Source of the DNA: an uncultured Flavobacteriales bacterium
GTDB taxonomy: Bacteria; Bacteroidota; Bacteroidia; Flavobacteriales; Schleiferiaceae
Reading direction: 5' to 3'
Length of the DNA: 64,000 nt
Assembly (NCBI GenBank): GCA_905478295.1
Contig: CAJQHZ010000020.1
Coordinates: 1 to 64,000, forward strand
Below, in pieces: positions 1-9,010 of this stretch; positions within the stretch are counted from its first letter, which is position 1, and every line of letters begins with the position of its first letter. The notes below the pieces were generated by a model, which saw only the letters and a list, made by a program, of their open reading frames with translations, ran no database searches and had not been told where the DNA came from. Made by a program: the position numbers and the translations under genes.

Positions 1-2
1 TA

Positions 3-869
3 ACAGGTATTGCTGCGGAACACGGCATTGCCATCACAGAACTAAGTACACATTTACAAGGCCAGCTCGTGGCTGTTCACCCAGCCTTCGACGCTCAGTT
101 CGACGCCTTTGCGCCGGCTGAGGTTCATGGAAATCCCAAAGCGCGCACGGCGTGGGCGGTGGACCAATTAAATCTTGCCGCAACGGCTTCACAACGACTA
201 GGCCTTACAGCCCACCCGACGTTTTCAGGCGCATTAGCCTGGCCGTATTTCTACCCTTGGCCGCAACGACCGGCAGGATTGGTGGAAGAGGCGTTTGAGG
301 AATTGGGCCGTCGATGGTTGCCAATTCTTAATCATTTCGACAGTTGTGGCGTAGATCTGGCCTATGAAATTCATCCGGGTGAAGACCTGCATGACGGAGC
401 CACCTTCGAGCGCTTCCTCGATGTTGTAGATGGCCACCAGCGTGCAAATATGCTGTACGATCCTTCCCACCTCGTTTTGCAGGGTATGGATTATTTAGGC
501 TACATCGATCTGTACCATGAGCGCATTAAAGCGTTCCATGTGAAGGATGCAGAGTTCACTCCAGATGCTCGTACGGGGGCATATGGCGGCTACCTTCCTT
601 GGGTGGAACGCGCAGGCAGGTTCCGTTCCGTAGGTGACGGTGAAATAGACTTTCCATCCATCTTTGCGAAGCTCGCTCAATACGATTACGAAGGTTGGGC
701 CGTATTAGAATGGGAGTGCTGTTTGAAAGATTCAGCTGCCGGTGCGCGCGAGGGCGCAGAACGCATCGCTGACTGGATCATCCCCGTGGCCTCGCGCGCC
801 TTCGACGATTTCGCTGCGACAGGGGTAGACAAAGCAGCTAACCGAAAGGCTTTAGGATTGGATGAATAA
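3..869 (+). CDS. sugar phosphate isomerase/epimerase-like protein, 5' end cut by window
   Basis: This is a xylose-isomerase-like TIM-barrel protein (AP endonuclease 2 superfamily); the family isomerises or epimerises sugars or sugar acids with a divalent metal. The reading frame is open to the left edge, so the start lies outside; an internal GTG at 69 is not a credible start because homologous-looking sequence continues upstream of it. Visible family signs are the metal-site stretches YEIHPGEDLHDG, YDPSHLVLQG and FHVKDAEF, and the late VLEWECC strand with an acidic residue. At least 288 residues are present. The esterase gene follows after 15 bases, so co-transcription is likely. The substrate cannot be read from sequence. 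The family call is firm, the exact function open. Confidence 0.85.
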   Translation, partial: TGIAAEHGIAITELSTHLQGQLVAVHPAFDAQFDAFAPAEVHGNPKARTAWAVDQLNLAATASQRLGLTAHPTFSGALAWPYFYPWPQRPAGLVEEAFEELGRRWLPILNHFDSCGVDLAYEIHPGEDLHDGATFERFLDVVDGHQRANMLYDPSHLVLQGMDYLGYIDLYHERIKAFHVKDAEFTPDARTGAYGGYLPWVERAGRFRSVGDGEIDFPSIFAKLAQYDYEGWAVLEWECCLKDSAAGAREGAERIADWIIPVASRAFDDFAATGVDKAANRKALGLDE

Positions 870-884
870 AACCCACAAAAATAA

Positions 885-2192
885 ATGAGTCACAAATTCT
901 CAGTGTCACAGTGTCGCTTCGCCTTTCTTTTTATGTGCAGTATGCTTTTGGGACTCCGGGGCGCCGTTGCGCAATCGGCCCCAGAATTTTTACAGCAGCG
1001 CGGCGTTTCAGACACCGTACATTCTGAATTATTGAATGAGGACCGGCTCATTTATGTGGACTTTCCTTTAGACTATACGCCGGGCAGTGCGCAGAAGTAC
1101 CCTGTGGCATTTTTGCTGGACGGCGATGTGCTGTTGCCGGCGGCAGGCACGGTGCAAGATTACTACAGCGGAGGATTTACGCCGGATATGATCATCATTG
1201 GCATTTCAAATGCAGAATATAGAACTCGGGATTTGACGCCGCCAAAGGTTGCAAAAGAGCAGGCGACTGCGGCTGCAGATAAGATGGAGGTGGCGATGAC
1301 GCCCAATGCAGTTGCTGAAGGTGGGGCGGCTGTTTTTCTAGATTTTATAGAGAAAGAATTGGTCCCTTATGTGGAGGCCAATTATCCCGTGACCCATTTC
1401 AGAACCCTGATCGGACATTCGTACGGCGGACTCTTCACCATGTATGCATTAGCAGAGCGCCCTACACTGTTCAACTACTACCTCGCGATCGACCCAAGCA
1501 TGAATTGGAGCGGCGGCCATTACCATCGGGTACTCCCTGACAAATTGAGCGCGACATCCCTCGAAGGCCGGTCGGTATACATCACCATGAGTGGTCAGTT
1601 GCACTTCCAAGACAGCACCGTAACAATCGCGAATGTGCGTGAAGACGATTCTTGGCCAACCGAATTTCCTCGCGCCATCCTCAAGACCATCGACCACTTG
1701 GAAGAATTAGAGCCCAATGGTCTTCGTGTAGGTCACCAATTCTTTGAAAGGGATCTCCACGGCACCGTTCCGCTTCCTTCATTAATGGAGGGAATCATCG
1801 CCTTGTTCGATTGGTATCAAATGGAAGGCACGCACAAAATCAATGATCCAGGGACTTCGGTTGCAACACTTTCGAAGATTATCAATCATAGAGCGGCGAA
1901 ATTGGAACGCAACTTCGGCTATGCGGTGCCCCCGTATCCTGAGGAATTGCTCAACATGTCTGGCTACATGCAAATGGATATGGGCGATCTTGAGAAATCA
2001 GAAATGTATTTTACAGCAGCGCTAGAGCATTATCCCCACAGTGCGAACGCCTATGATTCTATGGCCGATTTTCATGAAGCTACCCAAGCCTATCCCGCGG
2101 CGGCAGAATGCATGAAAAAAGCGATTTTACTAGATCCTTTGCCTCGCTACAAAGAGCGTTTGGACGAATTTGAAGCTCAAATACTTCGTTAA
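885..2192 (+). CDS. exported alpha/beta hydrolase (esterase family) with C-terminal TPR
   Basis: This 435-residue protein has an N-terminal signal peptide (hydrophobic stretch at about residues 10-30 ending ...VAQSAP). It is followed by an esterase domain of the PF00756 type (enterochelin esterase/IroE-like), with the nucleophile elbow GHSYGG near residue 178 and a late histidine in the RDLHGTVP stretch. The last 80 or so residues look like tetratricopeptide repeats (pattern YMQMDMGDLEKSEMYFTAAL then SMADFHEATQAYPAAAECM). Esterase-TPR architectures are common in Bacteroidota. It lies 15 bases after the isomerase and 20 before the DUF1080 gene, suggesting one operon. The substrate is unknown; ester or amide hydrolysis in the periplasm or outside is inferred. 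Confidence 0.85.
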   Translation: MSHKFSVSQCRFAFLFMCSMLLGLRGAVAQSAPEFLQQRGVSDTVHSELLNEDRLIYVDFPLDYTPGSAQKYPVAFLLDGDVLLPAAGTVQDYYSGGFTPDMIIIGISNAEYRTRDLTPPKVAKEQATAAADKMEVAMTPNAVAEGGAAVFLDFIEKELVPYVEANYPVTHFRTLIGHSYGGLFTMYALAERPTLFNYYLAIDPSMNWSGGHYHRVLPDKLSATSLEGRSVYITMSGQLHFQDSTVTIANVREDDSWPTEFPRAILKTIDHLEELEPNGLRVGHQFFERDLHGTVPLPSLMEGIIALFDWYQMEGTHKINDPGTSVATLSKIINHRAAKLERNFGYAVPPYPEELLNMSGYMQMDMGDLEKSEMYFTAALEHYPHSANAYDSMADFHEATQAYPAAAECMKKAILLDPLPRYKERLDEFEAQILR

Positions 2193-2212
2193 TTTATCTC
2201 GATCAACTAACC

Positions 2213-3028
2213 ATGAAAAGCATAATTCTTAGTGCCACGGCCTTTTTTGCTGTAGGATGCACTGCACCCGCTGAATCACTTGCCGCAGAAACTAAGGCTG
2301 CTCCAGAAAAGTTGCACAATACCATCACGGAAGCAGAAATTATAGACGGCTGGGAGCTCCTGTTCGACGGCCAGTGTACCGGTAACTTCCGTAAGTATGG
2401 AGATACGGTGATAGGTAAAGCATGGGTCATAGAAGACGATGCACTCCATTTGGACGCGAGTAATAAAGAAGATTGGCAAACCAGTGGCGGCGGCGATATC
2501 GTCTACCAAGATTTCGACGGCGCGATCCGCGAGTTCGAAAACTTCAACTTCAAAGGCGAATGGAAAATTGCCGAGCGTGGAAATTCAGGGATCATTTACC
2601 TGGTTCACGAGGACACGGAGCAGTATTCGCACTGCTGGATGACGGGATTAGAGATGCAGGTGCTAGATAACGGGACTGATTCCACGGAAGGCCACCCCGA
2701 TGCCGCGATCCACAAACACCGTGCAGGAGATTTGTATGATATTAATGCAGCTCCAGAAGATGCTGCCAGGCTTGCGGCCGAGTGGAATCAGTTTGAAATC
2801 ATCGTTCAAGATGGCCACCTCACACAAATCCTCAATGGCGTTGTAACAGTAGACCGTGATCTCTTCGACGACCAATGGCGTTCCGATGTAGCGGCATCTA
2901 AATTCCACCAATTCCCTGGTTATGGCGCCTACACTAAAGGAGGCATCGCCCTTCAAGACCATGGCGATGATGTGTGGTACCGAAATTTAAAGATCAAAGA
3001 GCTACCGGCTGGCGAATCGGGTGAATAA
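2213..3028 (+). CDS. DUF1080 (3-keto-disaccharide hydrolase family) lipoprotein
   Basis: This 271-residue lipoprotein has a lipobox (AVGC) about 15 residues in. The body matches the DUF1080/PF06439 jelly-roll fold: it opens with GWELLFDGQC, followed by the WVIEDDALHL strand, and it closes with GGIALQDHGDDVWYRNLKIKEL, which is the family signature. Related proteins act on 3-keto-glycosides or bind sugars at the cell surface. In Bacteroidota they often sit next to sugar isomerase and oxidoreductase genes, as here, where the first gene of the window is an isomerase-like protein. It is the last gene of the short operon, because a strong terminator follows 26 bases later. The family is clear, the substrate is inferred. 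Confidence 0.88.
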   Translation: MKSIILSATAFFAVGCTAPAESLAAETKAAPEKLHNTITEAEIIDGWELLFDGQCTGNFRKYGDTVIGKAWVIEDDALHLDASNKEDWQTSGGGDIVYQDFDGAIREFENFNFKGEWKIAERGNSGIIYLVHEDTEQYSHCWMTGLEMQVLDNGTDSTEGHPDAAIHKHRAGDLYDINAAPEDAARLAAEWNQFEIIVQDGHLTQILNGVVTVDRDLFDDQWRSDVAASKFHQFPGYGAYTKGGIALQDHGDDVWYRNLKIKELPAGESGE

Positions 3029-3054
3029 GAAAAAACTATAGCAATCTATCTTAA

Positions 3055-3085
3055 AACCCGGCGCCGGAGGGCGCCGGGTTTTTTT
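3055..3085 (+). terminator. rho-independent terminator after the DUF1080 gene
   Basis: A GC-rich hairpin with arms AACCCGGCGCC and GGCGCCGGGTT around a short loop is followed by a run of T. It closes the first operon of the window and separates it from recO. Confidence 0.92.
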
Positions 3086-3107
3086 GTGAGAAACGTACAT
3101 TTACCAC

Positions 3108-3833
3108 ATGGCCCAATACCACCACAGTAAAGGCATTGTTTTAAGCGCGCTGAAGTACGGCGAAAGCGGCAGAATTATGCGTGTGTATACAGAGGAGTTT
3201 GGTCTATTGAGTTTTCTCGTGAATAGCGTGGGGAGCAAGCGCGGTGTGGTTCGCAGTTCGATGTTGTTGCCACTGTCGTTAGTAGAATTGGTCCATACGA
3301 ATAAAGGGGAGGGAAAACTAGACCGTATTAAAGAGGCGAAGATGGACCTAACCTACACGAGCATTCCGTACGATCCTGTGCGCAATGCGCTGGCGCTGTT
3401 TCTTTCGGAGCTCTTTCAAAAAGTGCTACAAACGGGGGAGTCGAATACAGAAAAGTTTGACTTTGTACGCTCCGCTTGCCTTGCGCTGGATACTATCGAT
3501 CCCATTCCGCCGGCTTTTCATCTGTCCATCTGGGCCCGATTAACCACCTACCTGGGGTTCGCTCCCAACCTCAACGCGTCCAACGGGACCAATTATTTTG
3601 ACCTACACAACGGCAACTTCGTCCCGGAACCGCCTCTGTTGCATGCCTATCTTCAGCCAGAAGCGAGCGAAAACCTGCGGATTGCTTTGGAGTGGAATTT
3701 TGATGGGCCGCTGGGTATATCGAAGCAGGGTCGATCAGATTTAATGGAGGGATTGAGCAGTTACATGAACATCCACCTCGATGGATTCGGCACCTTTAAA
3801 AGTTTAGACGTACTTAAAGAGCTGTTTGCGTAA
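3108..3833 (+). CDS. recO: DNA repair protein RecO
   Basis: RecO anneals complementary single strands and, with RecR, loads RecA onto SSB-coated DNA. The 241-residue product has the typical N-terminal OB-fold start (SKGIVLSALKYGESGRIMRVYTEEFGLLSFLV), a basic SVGSKRGVVRSSMLLPLSLV segment, then the helical domain. Length matches Bacteroidota RecO. The zinc-binding cysteines of some RecO proteins are not evident, as is usual in this phylum. It starts at ATG 26 bases after a terminator and appears to be transcribed alone; a curved-DNA-like region starts just after its stop. Confidence 0.93.
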   Translation: MAQYHHSKGIVLSALKYGESGRIMRVYTEEFGLLSFLVNSVGSKRGVVRSSMLLPLSLVELVHTNKGEGKLDRIKEAKMDLTYTSIPYDPVRNALALFLSELFQKVLQTGESNTEKFDFVRSACLALDTIDPIPPAFHLSIWARLTTYLGFAPNLNASNGTNYFDLHNGNFVPEPPLLHAYLQPEASENLRIALEWNFDGPLGISKQGRSDLMEGLSSYMNIHLDGFGTFKSLDVLKELFA

Positions 3834-3848
3834 AAGCCAAATTTTCAT

Positions 3849-3933
3849 AAAAACGGCTCTTTTTTGCGCAAAAACAGCGAAAAATGACGCAAAATCAATG
3901 AAAAATCAGCAAAAACGGACAAAAACCGTAAAA
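3849..3933. promoter_or_regulatory. phased A-tract array (predicted intrinsically curved DNA) upstream of the prohibitin gene
   Basis: Nine A- or T-tracts of 4 to 6 bases begin at 3849, 3860 (T6), 3870, 3880, 3891, 3901, 3911, 3921 and 3930, so the spacing is 9 to 11 bp with a mean near 10.1, the helical repeat. Such phasing is the classical sequence signature of macroscopic DNA bending. It fills the gap between the recO stop and a promoter-like region of the next gene. The bending is inferred, not measured. Confidence 0.7.
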
Positions 3934-3962
3934 CGAACCGACACTATGACACGTATCCGCGG

Positions 3963-3991
3963 TTGGTAGGATATTTGCTATTTTACCATTG
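3963..3991 (+). promoter_or_regulatory. candidate Bacteroidota-type promoter for the prohibitin-like gene
   Basis: TTG at 3963-3965 is followed after 18 bases by TACCATTG at 3984-3991. This resembles the Bacteroidota -33 TTG / -7 TAnnTTTG pattern with one mismatch in the -7 box. It lies 23 bases before the ATG and just downstream of the phased A-tracts. This is a weak pattern match only. Confidence 0.35.
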
Positions 3992-4013
3992 TAACTAATA
4001 CTAATAGAAACTT

Positions 4014-4823
4014 ATGAATACATCTTTTCCCAAATGGTTGATTCCTGCCTTTGCAGCCTTCCTATTTGTCCTCGTGTTTTCTTCACGATTGTTTGTCAAA
4101 ATTGAATCTGGTGAGGCCGGCGTTCAGTACGATCTGGTAGCCGGTCTTAAAGTAGATCGTGTATACGACCAAGGTTTGAAAATCATCGCACCGTGGAACC
4201 GTATGTTTATTTACAGCACACGTATACAAGAAGACCGCTCTGTAATGGAGGTACTTAGTGCGAACGGTTTGACCATTCGTGCGGAACTTTCCTACCGTTA
4301 CCGTCCGTTCCAGGACAAAATTGGCTATTTGCACAATGAAGTAGGTGAGAATTACCACGAGCGCATTATCATTCCGGAAATTCGTTCTGCAACGCGCGAA
4401 ATCATAGGTAAATATTTACCGGAAGAGCTGTACAGTTCGAAGCGCGATAGCATTCAGACTGAGATTTTTGTGCTTGCTGCAGAACGCATCAAGGGCAAGT
4501 ATATCGAGCTTGATGCTGTTTTGATTCGTGACGTAGGTTTACCGGATAAATTGAAGCAAGCGATCGAGCGCAAGCTGGAGCAAGAGCAGGTTTCTTTAGA
4601 ATATGAATTCCGTCTGACCCGTGCTCAAAAAGAAGCAGAACGTCAGCGTATTGAGGCAGAGGGTAAAGCAGTAGCGAACCGTTTGTTGAGCCAATCACTT
4701 ACGGACAAAATTCTGCGCGACAAAGGGATTGATGCTACTCTAAAATTAGCAGAGAGTCCTAACAGTAAAGTGATTGTTGTAGGCGGAAGCGATGGATTAC
4801 CATTAATTTTAGGCAACAACTAA
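4014..4823 (+). CDS. prohibitin-family SPFH/band 7 membrane protein
   Basis: This 269-residue protein has one N-terminal membrane segment (about residues 9-28) followed by a band 7 domain (VKIESGEAGVQYDLVAGLKVDRVYDQGLKIIAPW is the prohibitin-type entry). A long charged coiled coil follows (about 170-230, rich in E/R/K with RAQKEAERQRIEAEGKAVA), and a short hydrophobic tail ends the protein. SPFH proteins form ring-like membrane scaffolds and often regulate membrane proteases such as FtsH. The gene stands alone between a phased A-tract region and its own terminator. The substrate or partner is not visible from the sequence. Confidence 0.9.
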   Translation: MNTSFPKWLIPAFAAFLFVLVFSSRLFVKIESGEAGVQYDLVAGLKVDRVYDQGLKIIAPWNRMFIYSTRIQEDRSVMEVLSANGLTIRAELSYRYRPFQDKIGYLHNEVGENYHERIIIPEIRSATREIIGKYLPEELYSSKRDSIQTEIFVLAAERIKGKYIELDAVLIRDVGLPDKLKQAIERKLEQEQVSLEYEFRLTRAQKEAERQRIEAEGKAVANRLLSQSLTDKILRDKGIDATLKLAESPNSKVIVVGGSDGLPLILGNN

Positions 4824-4851
4824 TTGGTACAAATGATTAAATTTGAGATAG

Positions 4852-4880
4852 AAAGGCGGCCAAATGGCCGCCTTTTTTTT
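4852..4880 (+). terminator. rho-independent terminator after the prohibitin-like gene
   Basis: Arms AAAGGCGGCC and GGCCGCCTTT flank a four-base loop AAAT and are followed by a run of T. This is a perfect ten-pair stem. Confidence 0.93.
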
Positions 4881-4943
4881 ATATTCGAAAACCCGCTAAC
4901 TTAAAACTCATTAATCATACGAACGAACGAACTGCTTTAACGG

Positions 4944-5663
4944 ATGGATTTACATGTAGCACTTTATCCAGGAGATTTATTGTACTGGTTTGGCTGGGCT
5001 GCGGCATTGTTTGTACTACTTTTTCCGCTTTGGATCGGTAGTAAATTAGGTTTAGTTGCCCGTAGAAAATTTGAACGCGGTTGGGCGCTTGTATTAGTAG
5101 GTGCGTATCTCGCAATGACGGGACTTACCATTGCTAGGGGAGAATTCAGTTGGGGCAGTTCCTTGCTCTTTCACATGTGCGGCTTTTCGCGACTCCTGCT
5201 TATTGGTTATTTTTTCACCGGCAAACGCTGGATGGGAGAACTGGTCACCTTCACTGGAATTGCAGGTGGATTGCAAAGTTTGCTCACTCCGGAATTTACT
5301 CATGGAATTAATTTTGTGTATGCCTTTGATTACTATGTCAATCACGCTTCAATCATAGGGGTAGGGTTCTATATTATTGTTGTGCAGCACCGACGTCTTA
5401 AAAAAAGGGCTTGGCTCCGCAGCTTCGGTCGTATACAACTCATGGCGCTTATTGCACTAGGTGTAAATCTGCTGACCGGCGGAAATTACATGTACCTCAT
5501 GGAACCTCCGATTGCAGATAACCCGCTCATCATTACCAGTGAAAATTTTGCCTACCTCCATGTGGTATTCTTCGAGGTATTCGCAGCATTGAATTTTTGG
5601 TTGATCCAATTGCTCTTGAGTCGCATTCACGTTAAAAACAGCTTGGGTTACCGTACCGTTTAG
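4944..5663 (+). CDS. TIGR02206-family integral membrane protein (YwaF-like)
   Basis: This 239-residue protein has six or seven predicted membrane helices. Features typical of the TIGR02206/YwaF family are visible: the FHMCGFSRLLLIGYFFTG segment, TFTGIAGGLQSLLTPEF, a helix with YYVNHASIIGVGFYIIV, and the GGNYMYLMEPP loop. The function of the family is not established. It is a single gene after a terminator and 113 bases before the outer membrane receptor gene. Confidence 0.85.
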   Translation: MDLHVALYPGDLLYWFGWAAALFVLLFPLWIGSKLGLVARRKFERGWALVLVGAYLAMTGLTIARGEFSWGSSLLFHMCGFSRLLLIGYFFTGKRWMGELVTFTGIAGGLQSLLTPEFTHGINFVYAFDYYVNHASIIGVGFYIIVVQHRRLKKRAWLRSFGRIQLMALIALGVNLLTGGNYMYLMEPPIADNPLIITSENFAYLHVVFFEVFAALNFWLIQLLLSRIHVKNSLGYRTV

Positions 5664-5776
5664 GGCGTTAACACATCTCCAACACTTTAGGCGATAGAAG
5701 TGTCTTATATTCGCGTTTCTAAATGAGAAAATAATTTCACTTTAAACCTTTTCACCCCGTAAGGCGTCTATTAGAC

Positions 5777-8257
5777 ATGAAGAACCTAAACACAACCCTA
5801 CAACTCATCCTCGCGGTGTTCTTGACCGGAACACTACATGCCCAACAACCGGGCGGTCAAAGAGGAGGGAATTTCGACCCTTCTAAGCTCCCGAAAATTG
5901 GGGTTTTAACTGGAAAATTAGTTGATGCCGAAACGAAGCAACCGCTTGCGTTTGCAGCTGTAAAGATCACCCACAAAATGAGCGAAACGCTTGTAACTGG
6001 AGGGATGACAAACGAGCGAGGTCTATTTAAAATCGAGGGTATTACTCTAGGCCCAAACGTCGTTGAATTTGCCTATGTCGGTTACAAAACGATGACGCAA
6101 GAAGTGCGGTTTGGCCGCGAAGGTGTGGAGCAAAATTTGGGGGAAATAAGTCTTCAGTCTTCCGGAGTAGAACTTGATGAAGTTGTAGTTGAAGCTGATG
6201 GTCAGTTTATGACCAATGAGATAGATCGTAGAGTATATGATCCGTCGAAGCTTATTTTAAGTAAAACAGGATCTGCAACAGACATCCTTGAAAACATTCC
6301 CTCGGTAGAATTAGACATCGATGGAAATATCACCCTTCGTGGCTCTAGTGCTGTGCGCATAATGATTGATGGACGTCCTTCGCGTTTCACCGGTGAAGAT
6401 CTTGCTGCACTGCTCCAAAGTCTACCCGGGAATAGCGTCGAGAAGATTGAAGTTATGACCAATCCAAGCGCGAAATACGACCCGGATGGAACAGCAGGAA
6501 TGATCAATATTGTACTAAAGAAATCTGCCTTGCAAGGTTTAAATGGTTCTGTCAACGCGTCGTATTCTGGCGCGGATCGTGTACGCGGTGGATTGAATTT
6601 AAACTATAAAGTGGATCAGGTTAATTTCTTCTTTAATGCTGGACATAGCTCAGGGTTTACCCCGCGCAGTTCGTGGGCCGATCGTGATAACTTTCTTAGT
6701 GACGGAACGTACAGTTTTGAGCAGGAAACAGATGGGCTTGGTGGGCGCAATGGTAACAATATTAAAACCGGGATCGACTGGACCCCGAATGATAAACATA
6801 CCCTAACCCTTCAAGGTACCATCAACCAGGGTTTGCGTCCGCGTTCAGAGGATAAAATAACGGATTGGACCACACCAGCGAGCATCTACACCATCGTTCA
6901 GCGGAATGCGCAAAATGGAATTCGCTGGAATAATAGTGCGGACCTCATCTATGATTATAAGCCTAAGAAAGGTGAGGAGCTTAATGTACGGTTCAGCTAT
7001 ACCGAAGGAAACCGTCTAGACACGATGAACTTTGAGCAGGACACGCTTAGTACAAATAATGTAAAACTGCCATCGCTGCGCTATGCCACAGAAAGTTTTG
7101 GAGATCAATGGGAATTCAATGCTCTAGTGGATTACGTGAAGAAGTGGAACGACGATAAAAAATTCGAGGTCGGCGTAAAAATGATTGTTCGTGATGATTT
7201 AGACGGGTTTAACAGAACAAACACCGATATAAACACAGGCATTCCCACTTTAGATCCACTTTCCATAAACGAATTCCTATACTCTGAAGATATCTTTGCC
7301 GCCTACGCTAACTATGGCTTTAAAAAAGGCCCATGGGGTTTCCAGCTGGGCTTACGCGCTGAACAGGCTAACATAGAAGCTAAACAAATCACGCAGGATT
7401 CGACCTTTGTCAATGACTACTTTCAGGTATATCCAAGCGCTTTCATGACGTATGAAATCGCACGCGGTCGTGAACTAAATTTCAGCTATAGCCGTCGCGT
7501 TCAACGTCCCGGTGGTCGACAACTTAATCCGTTTATCGATTACAGTGACCCATTCAATCTCCGTCAGGGAAACCCTTACCTCCTTCCTGAGTTCACGGGT
7601 TCTTATGAAGTCGGGTACACCCATATTTTAAAGAAAGGAAAAACGTTTAATGTGAACGTGTATTTCCGTGATAAGAGTAATCTTATTACTTGGTTCAGTC
7701 AGGTCGATACGACCGGAATCAATACGACGACGTTTAAAAACTTAAACAGCGGCGAAGATGTAGGAATGGACTTTAGCTTTCGTGGCCGTCTTGGCAGTAA
7801 GGGCGGATTCGCGAGCATAGGAGGAAACTACTTTTACAGCCAAGTCAGTGGTGATGTCGACGGACGTGGTTGGATAAATAGCGGTTACGGATTTGGTTTA
7901 AATACCATGGTGAGTACACCACTTTGGAAAGGCGCGAGTCTTCAAATTATGGGTAATTATCGTAGTAAACGAGTCATGGCGCAGGGCATAGGACGACCGT
8001 TCTATTTCATGGGTGGTGGTTTCAAGCAAGGTTTCTTAAATGACCGATTAAACCTATCCATCAATTGTAGAGATCTCTTCAATACCATGGGCTGGAATTA
8101 TGAATCTATGGGACCCAATTTCTACCAAGAGGGTCAATACCGTTGGAGCAATCGCATAGTTGAGGCGGGCCTTACCTATAACTTTGGTGAAGTGCAACGC
8201 CGTCGTCGTCAGATGGATCGCGGAAGCCGTGGAGGAATGGATATGGACATGTTCTAA
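5777..8257 (+). CDS. TonB-dependent-receptor-like outer membrane beta-barrel protein
   Basis: This 826-residue protein has a signal peptide (cleavage near ...LHAQQPGG), followed by a carboxypeptidase-regulatory-like domain (about residues 40-135, beginning GVLTGKLVDAETKQPLAFAAV). A plug-like domain comes next (TDILENIPSVELDIDGNITLRG, about 170-245), and then a long beta-barrel of the OMP_b-brl_3 type ending in an aromatic-rich strand. The segment IEVMTNPSAKYDPDGTAGMINI is characteristic of this subgroup. The C-terminus is unusual only in a short basic, Met/Asp-rich tail after the last strand. The ligand is unknown: no partner SusD or siderophore gene is adjacent. It has its own terminator. 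Confidence 0.88.
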   Translation: MKNLNTTLQLILAVFLTGTLHAQQPGGQRGGNFDPSKLPKIGVLTGKLVDAETKQPLAFAAVKITHKMSETLVTGGMTNERGLFKIEGITLGPNVVEFAYVGYKTMTQEVRFGREGVEQNLGEISLQSSGVELDEVVVEADGQFMTNEIDRRVYDPSKLILSKTGSATDILENIPSVELDIDGNITLRGSSAVRIMIDGRPSRFTGEDLAALLQSLPGNSVEKIEVMTNPSAKYDPDGTAGMINIVLKKSALQGLNGSVNASYSGADRVRGGLNLNYKVDQVNFFFNAGHSSGFTPRSSWADRDNFLSDGTYSFEQETDGLGGRNGNNIKTGIDWTPNDKHTLTLQGTINQGLRPRSEDKITDWTTPASIYTIVQRNAQNGIRWNNSADLIYDYKPKKGEELNVRFSYTEGNRLDTMNFEQDTLSTNNVKLPSLRYATESFGDQWEFNALVDYVKKWNDDKKFEVGVKMIVRDDLDGFNRTNTDINTGIPTLDPLSINEFLYSEDIFAAYANYGFKKGPWGFQLGLRAEQANIEAKQITQDSTFVNDYFQVYPSAFMTYEIARGRELNFSYSRRVQRPGGRQLNPFIDYSDPFNLRQGNPYLLPEFTGSYEVGYTHILKKGKTFNVNVYFRDKSNLITWFSQVDTTGINTTTFKNLNSGEDVGMDFSFRGRLGSKGGFASIGGNYFYSQVSGDVDGRGWINSGYGFGLNTMVSTPLWKGASLQIMGNYRSKRVMAQGIGRPFYFMGGGFKQGFLNDRLNLSINCRDLFNTMGWNYESMGPNFYQEGQYRWSNRIVEAGLTYNFGEVQRRRRQMDRGSRGGMDMDMF

Positions 8258-8286
8258 TCCAATTTGAGCACTGGATACTTATTTTT

Positions 8287-8316
8287 AAGCCCCGGAGTCA
8301 TTCCGGGGCTTTTTTT
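8287..8316 (+). terminator. rho-independent terminator after the outer membrane receptor
   Basis: The stem AAGCCCCGGA/TCCGGGGCTT has a five-base loop and is followed by a T-run. It ends 11 bases before the next ATG. Confidence 0.92.
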
Positions 8317-8326
8317 ATATTGAAGC

Positions 8327-9010
8327 ATGAAACATTTGACCCGCCTCGCACTCGTTGCCCTTTTTATTGCGCCGTTTTCTCTCAGCGCAGAACGTTCCAT
8401 TATGGACCCCGTTGTCTACGATTTACGAGGTGCATTAGCGGAGGGATACGAAGTAGCCGCAGTAGTAACCGATGCAGGTGAACTTTCAGAATTTACTTTC
8501 GATACAGCTAACAGTTATCTCACGTTACTCAAGCCAGCGACCTTTTATTACGCCTTGTGTGTGGATACTGCTGGCCAATTGGCCTACCTCTACATGGGCC
8601 CTAAAGAAGTTGGAGGCTCTAGCGATCCTTACATTCAGGAGCTTACGCCCTTACCTTCTGCAACTGCCCAGGGGGCCAAGACTGCAGGAAAAGGGTACCT
8701 CATATCATTAGGTTCTGGAGTGGTGGTTTTTGCGGCTATAGCCGCATTAGACCAGGGCGATGGATTCGCGGTGCTCCTCGGGGTCTTAACAGGACTGCTT
8801 GTGGCTAGTGTAGGCGCCGCAATTTCCTTAGCAGCCGGATTGATTAAAGGCACAAAAGTGGCCTTAGACAACAGAGCAGAAATACAGCAGCGCGAGGCCC
8901 GCCGCAATTCTTCTCCGCCAAGCAATACACAATTCGTGGTTGAACCGGTAGACGAACGGCTGGTTCCAGCAGAATTTACAACAGCATTGAAACAGGCGAT
9001 AGGTCGCTAG
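8327..9010 (+). CDS. unknown exported protein with two internal hydrophobic helices
   Basis: I do not recognise this 227-residue protein. It has a clear signal peptide (to ...LSLSAERS), about 90 residues of mixed beta-type sequence, then two strongly hydrophobic segments (about 128-150 and 155-178) rich in Gly/Ala. A polar tail with an RREARRN-like patch follows. This suggests a periplasmic domain anchored in the membrane by a helical hairpin. It starts immediately after a terminator, and its stop codon interlocks with that of the penicillin-binding protein gene on the other strand (shared CTAG). Coding is supported by length, codon pattern and signal peptide; function is unknown. Confidence 0.7.
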   Translation: MKHLTRLALVALFIAPFSLSAERSIMDPVVYDLRGALAEGYEVAAVVTDAGELSEFTFDTANSYLTLLKPATFYYALCVDTAGQLAYLYMGPKEVGGSSDPYIQELTPLPSATAQGAKTAGKGYLISLGSGVVVFAAIAALDQGDGFAVLLGVLTGLLVASVGAAISLAAGLIKGTKVALDNRAEIQQREARRNSSPPSNTQFVVEPVDERLVPAEFTTALKQAIGR

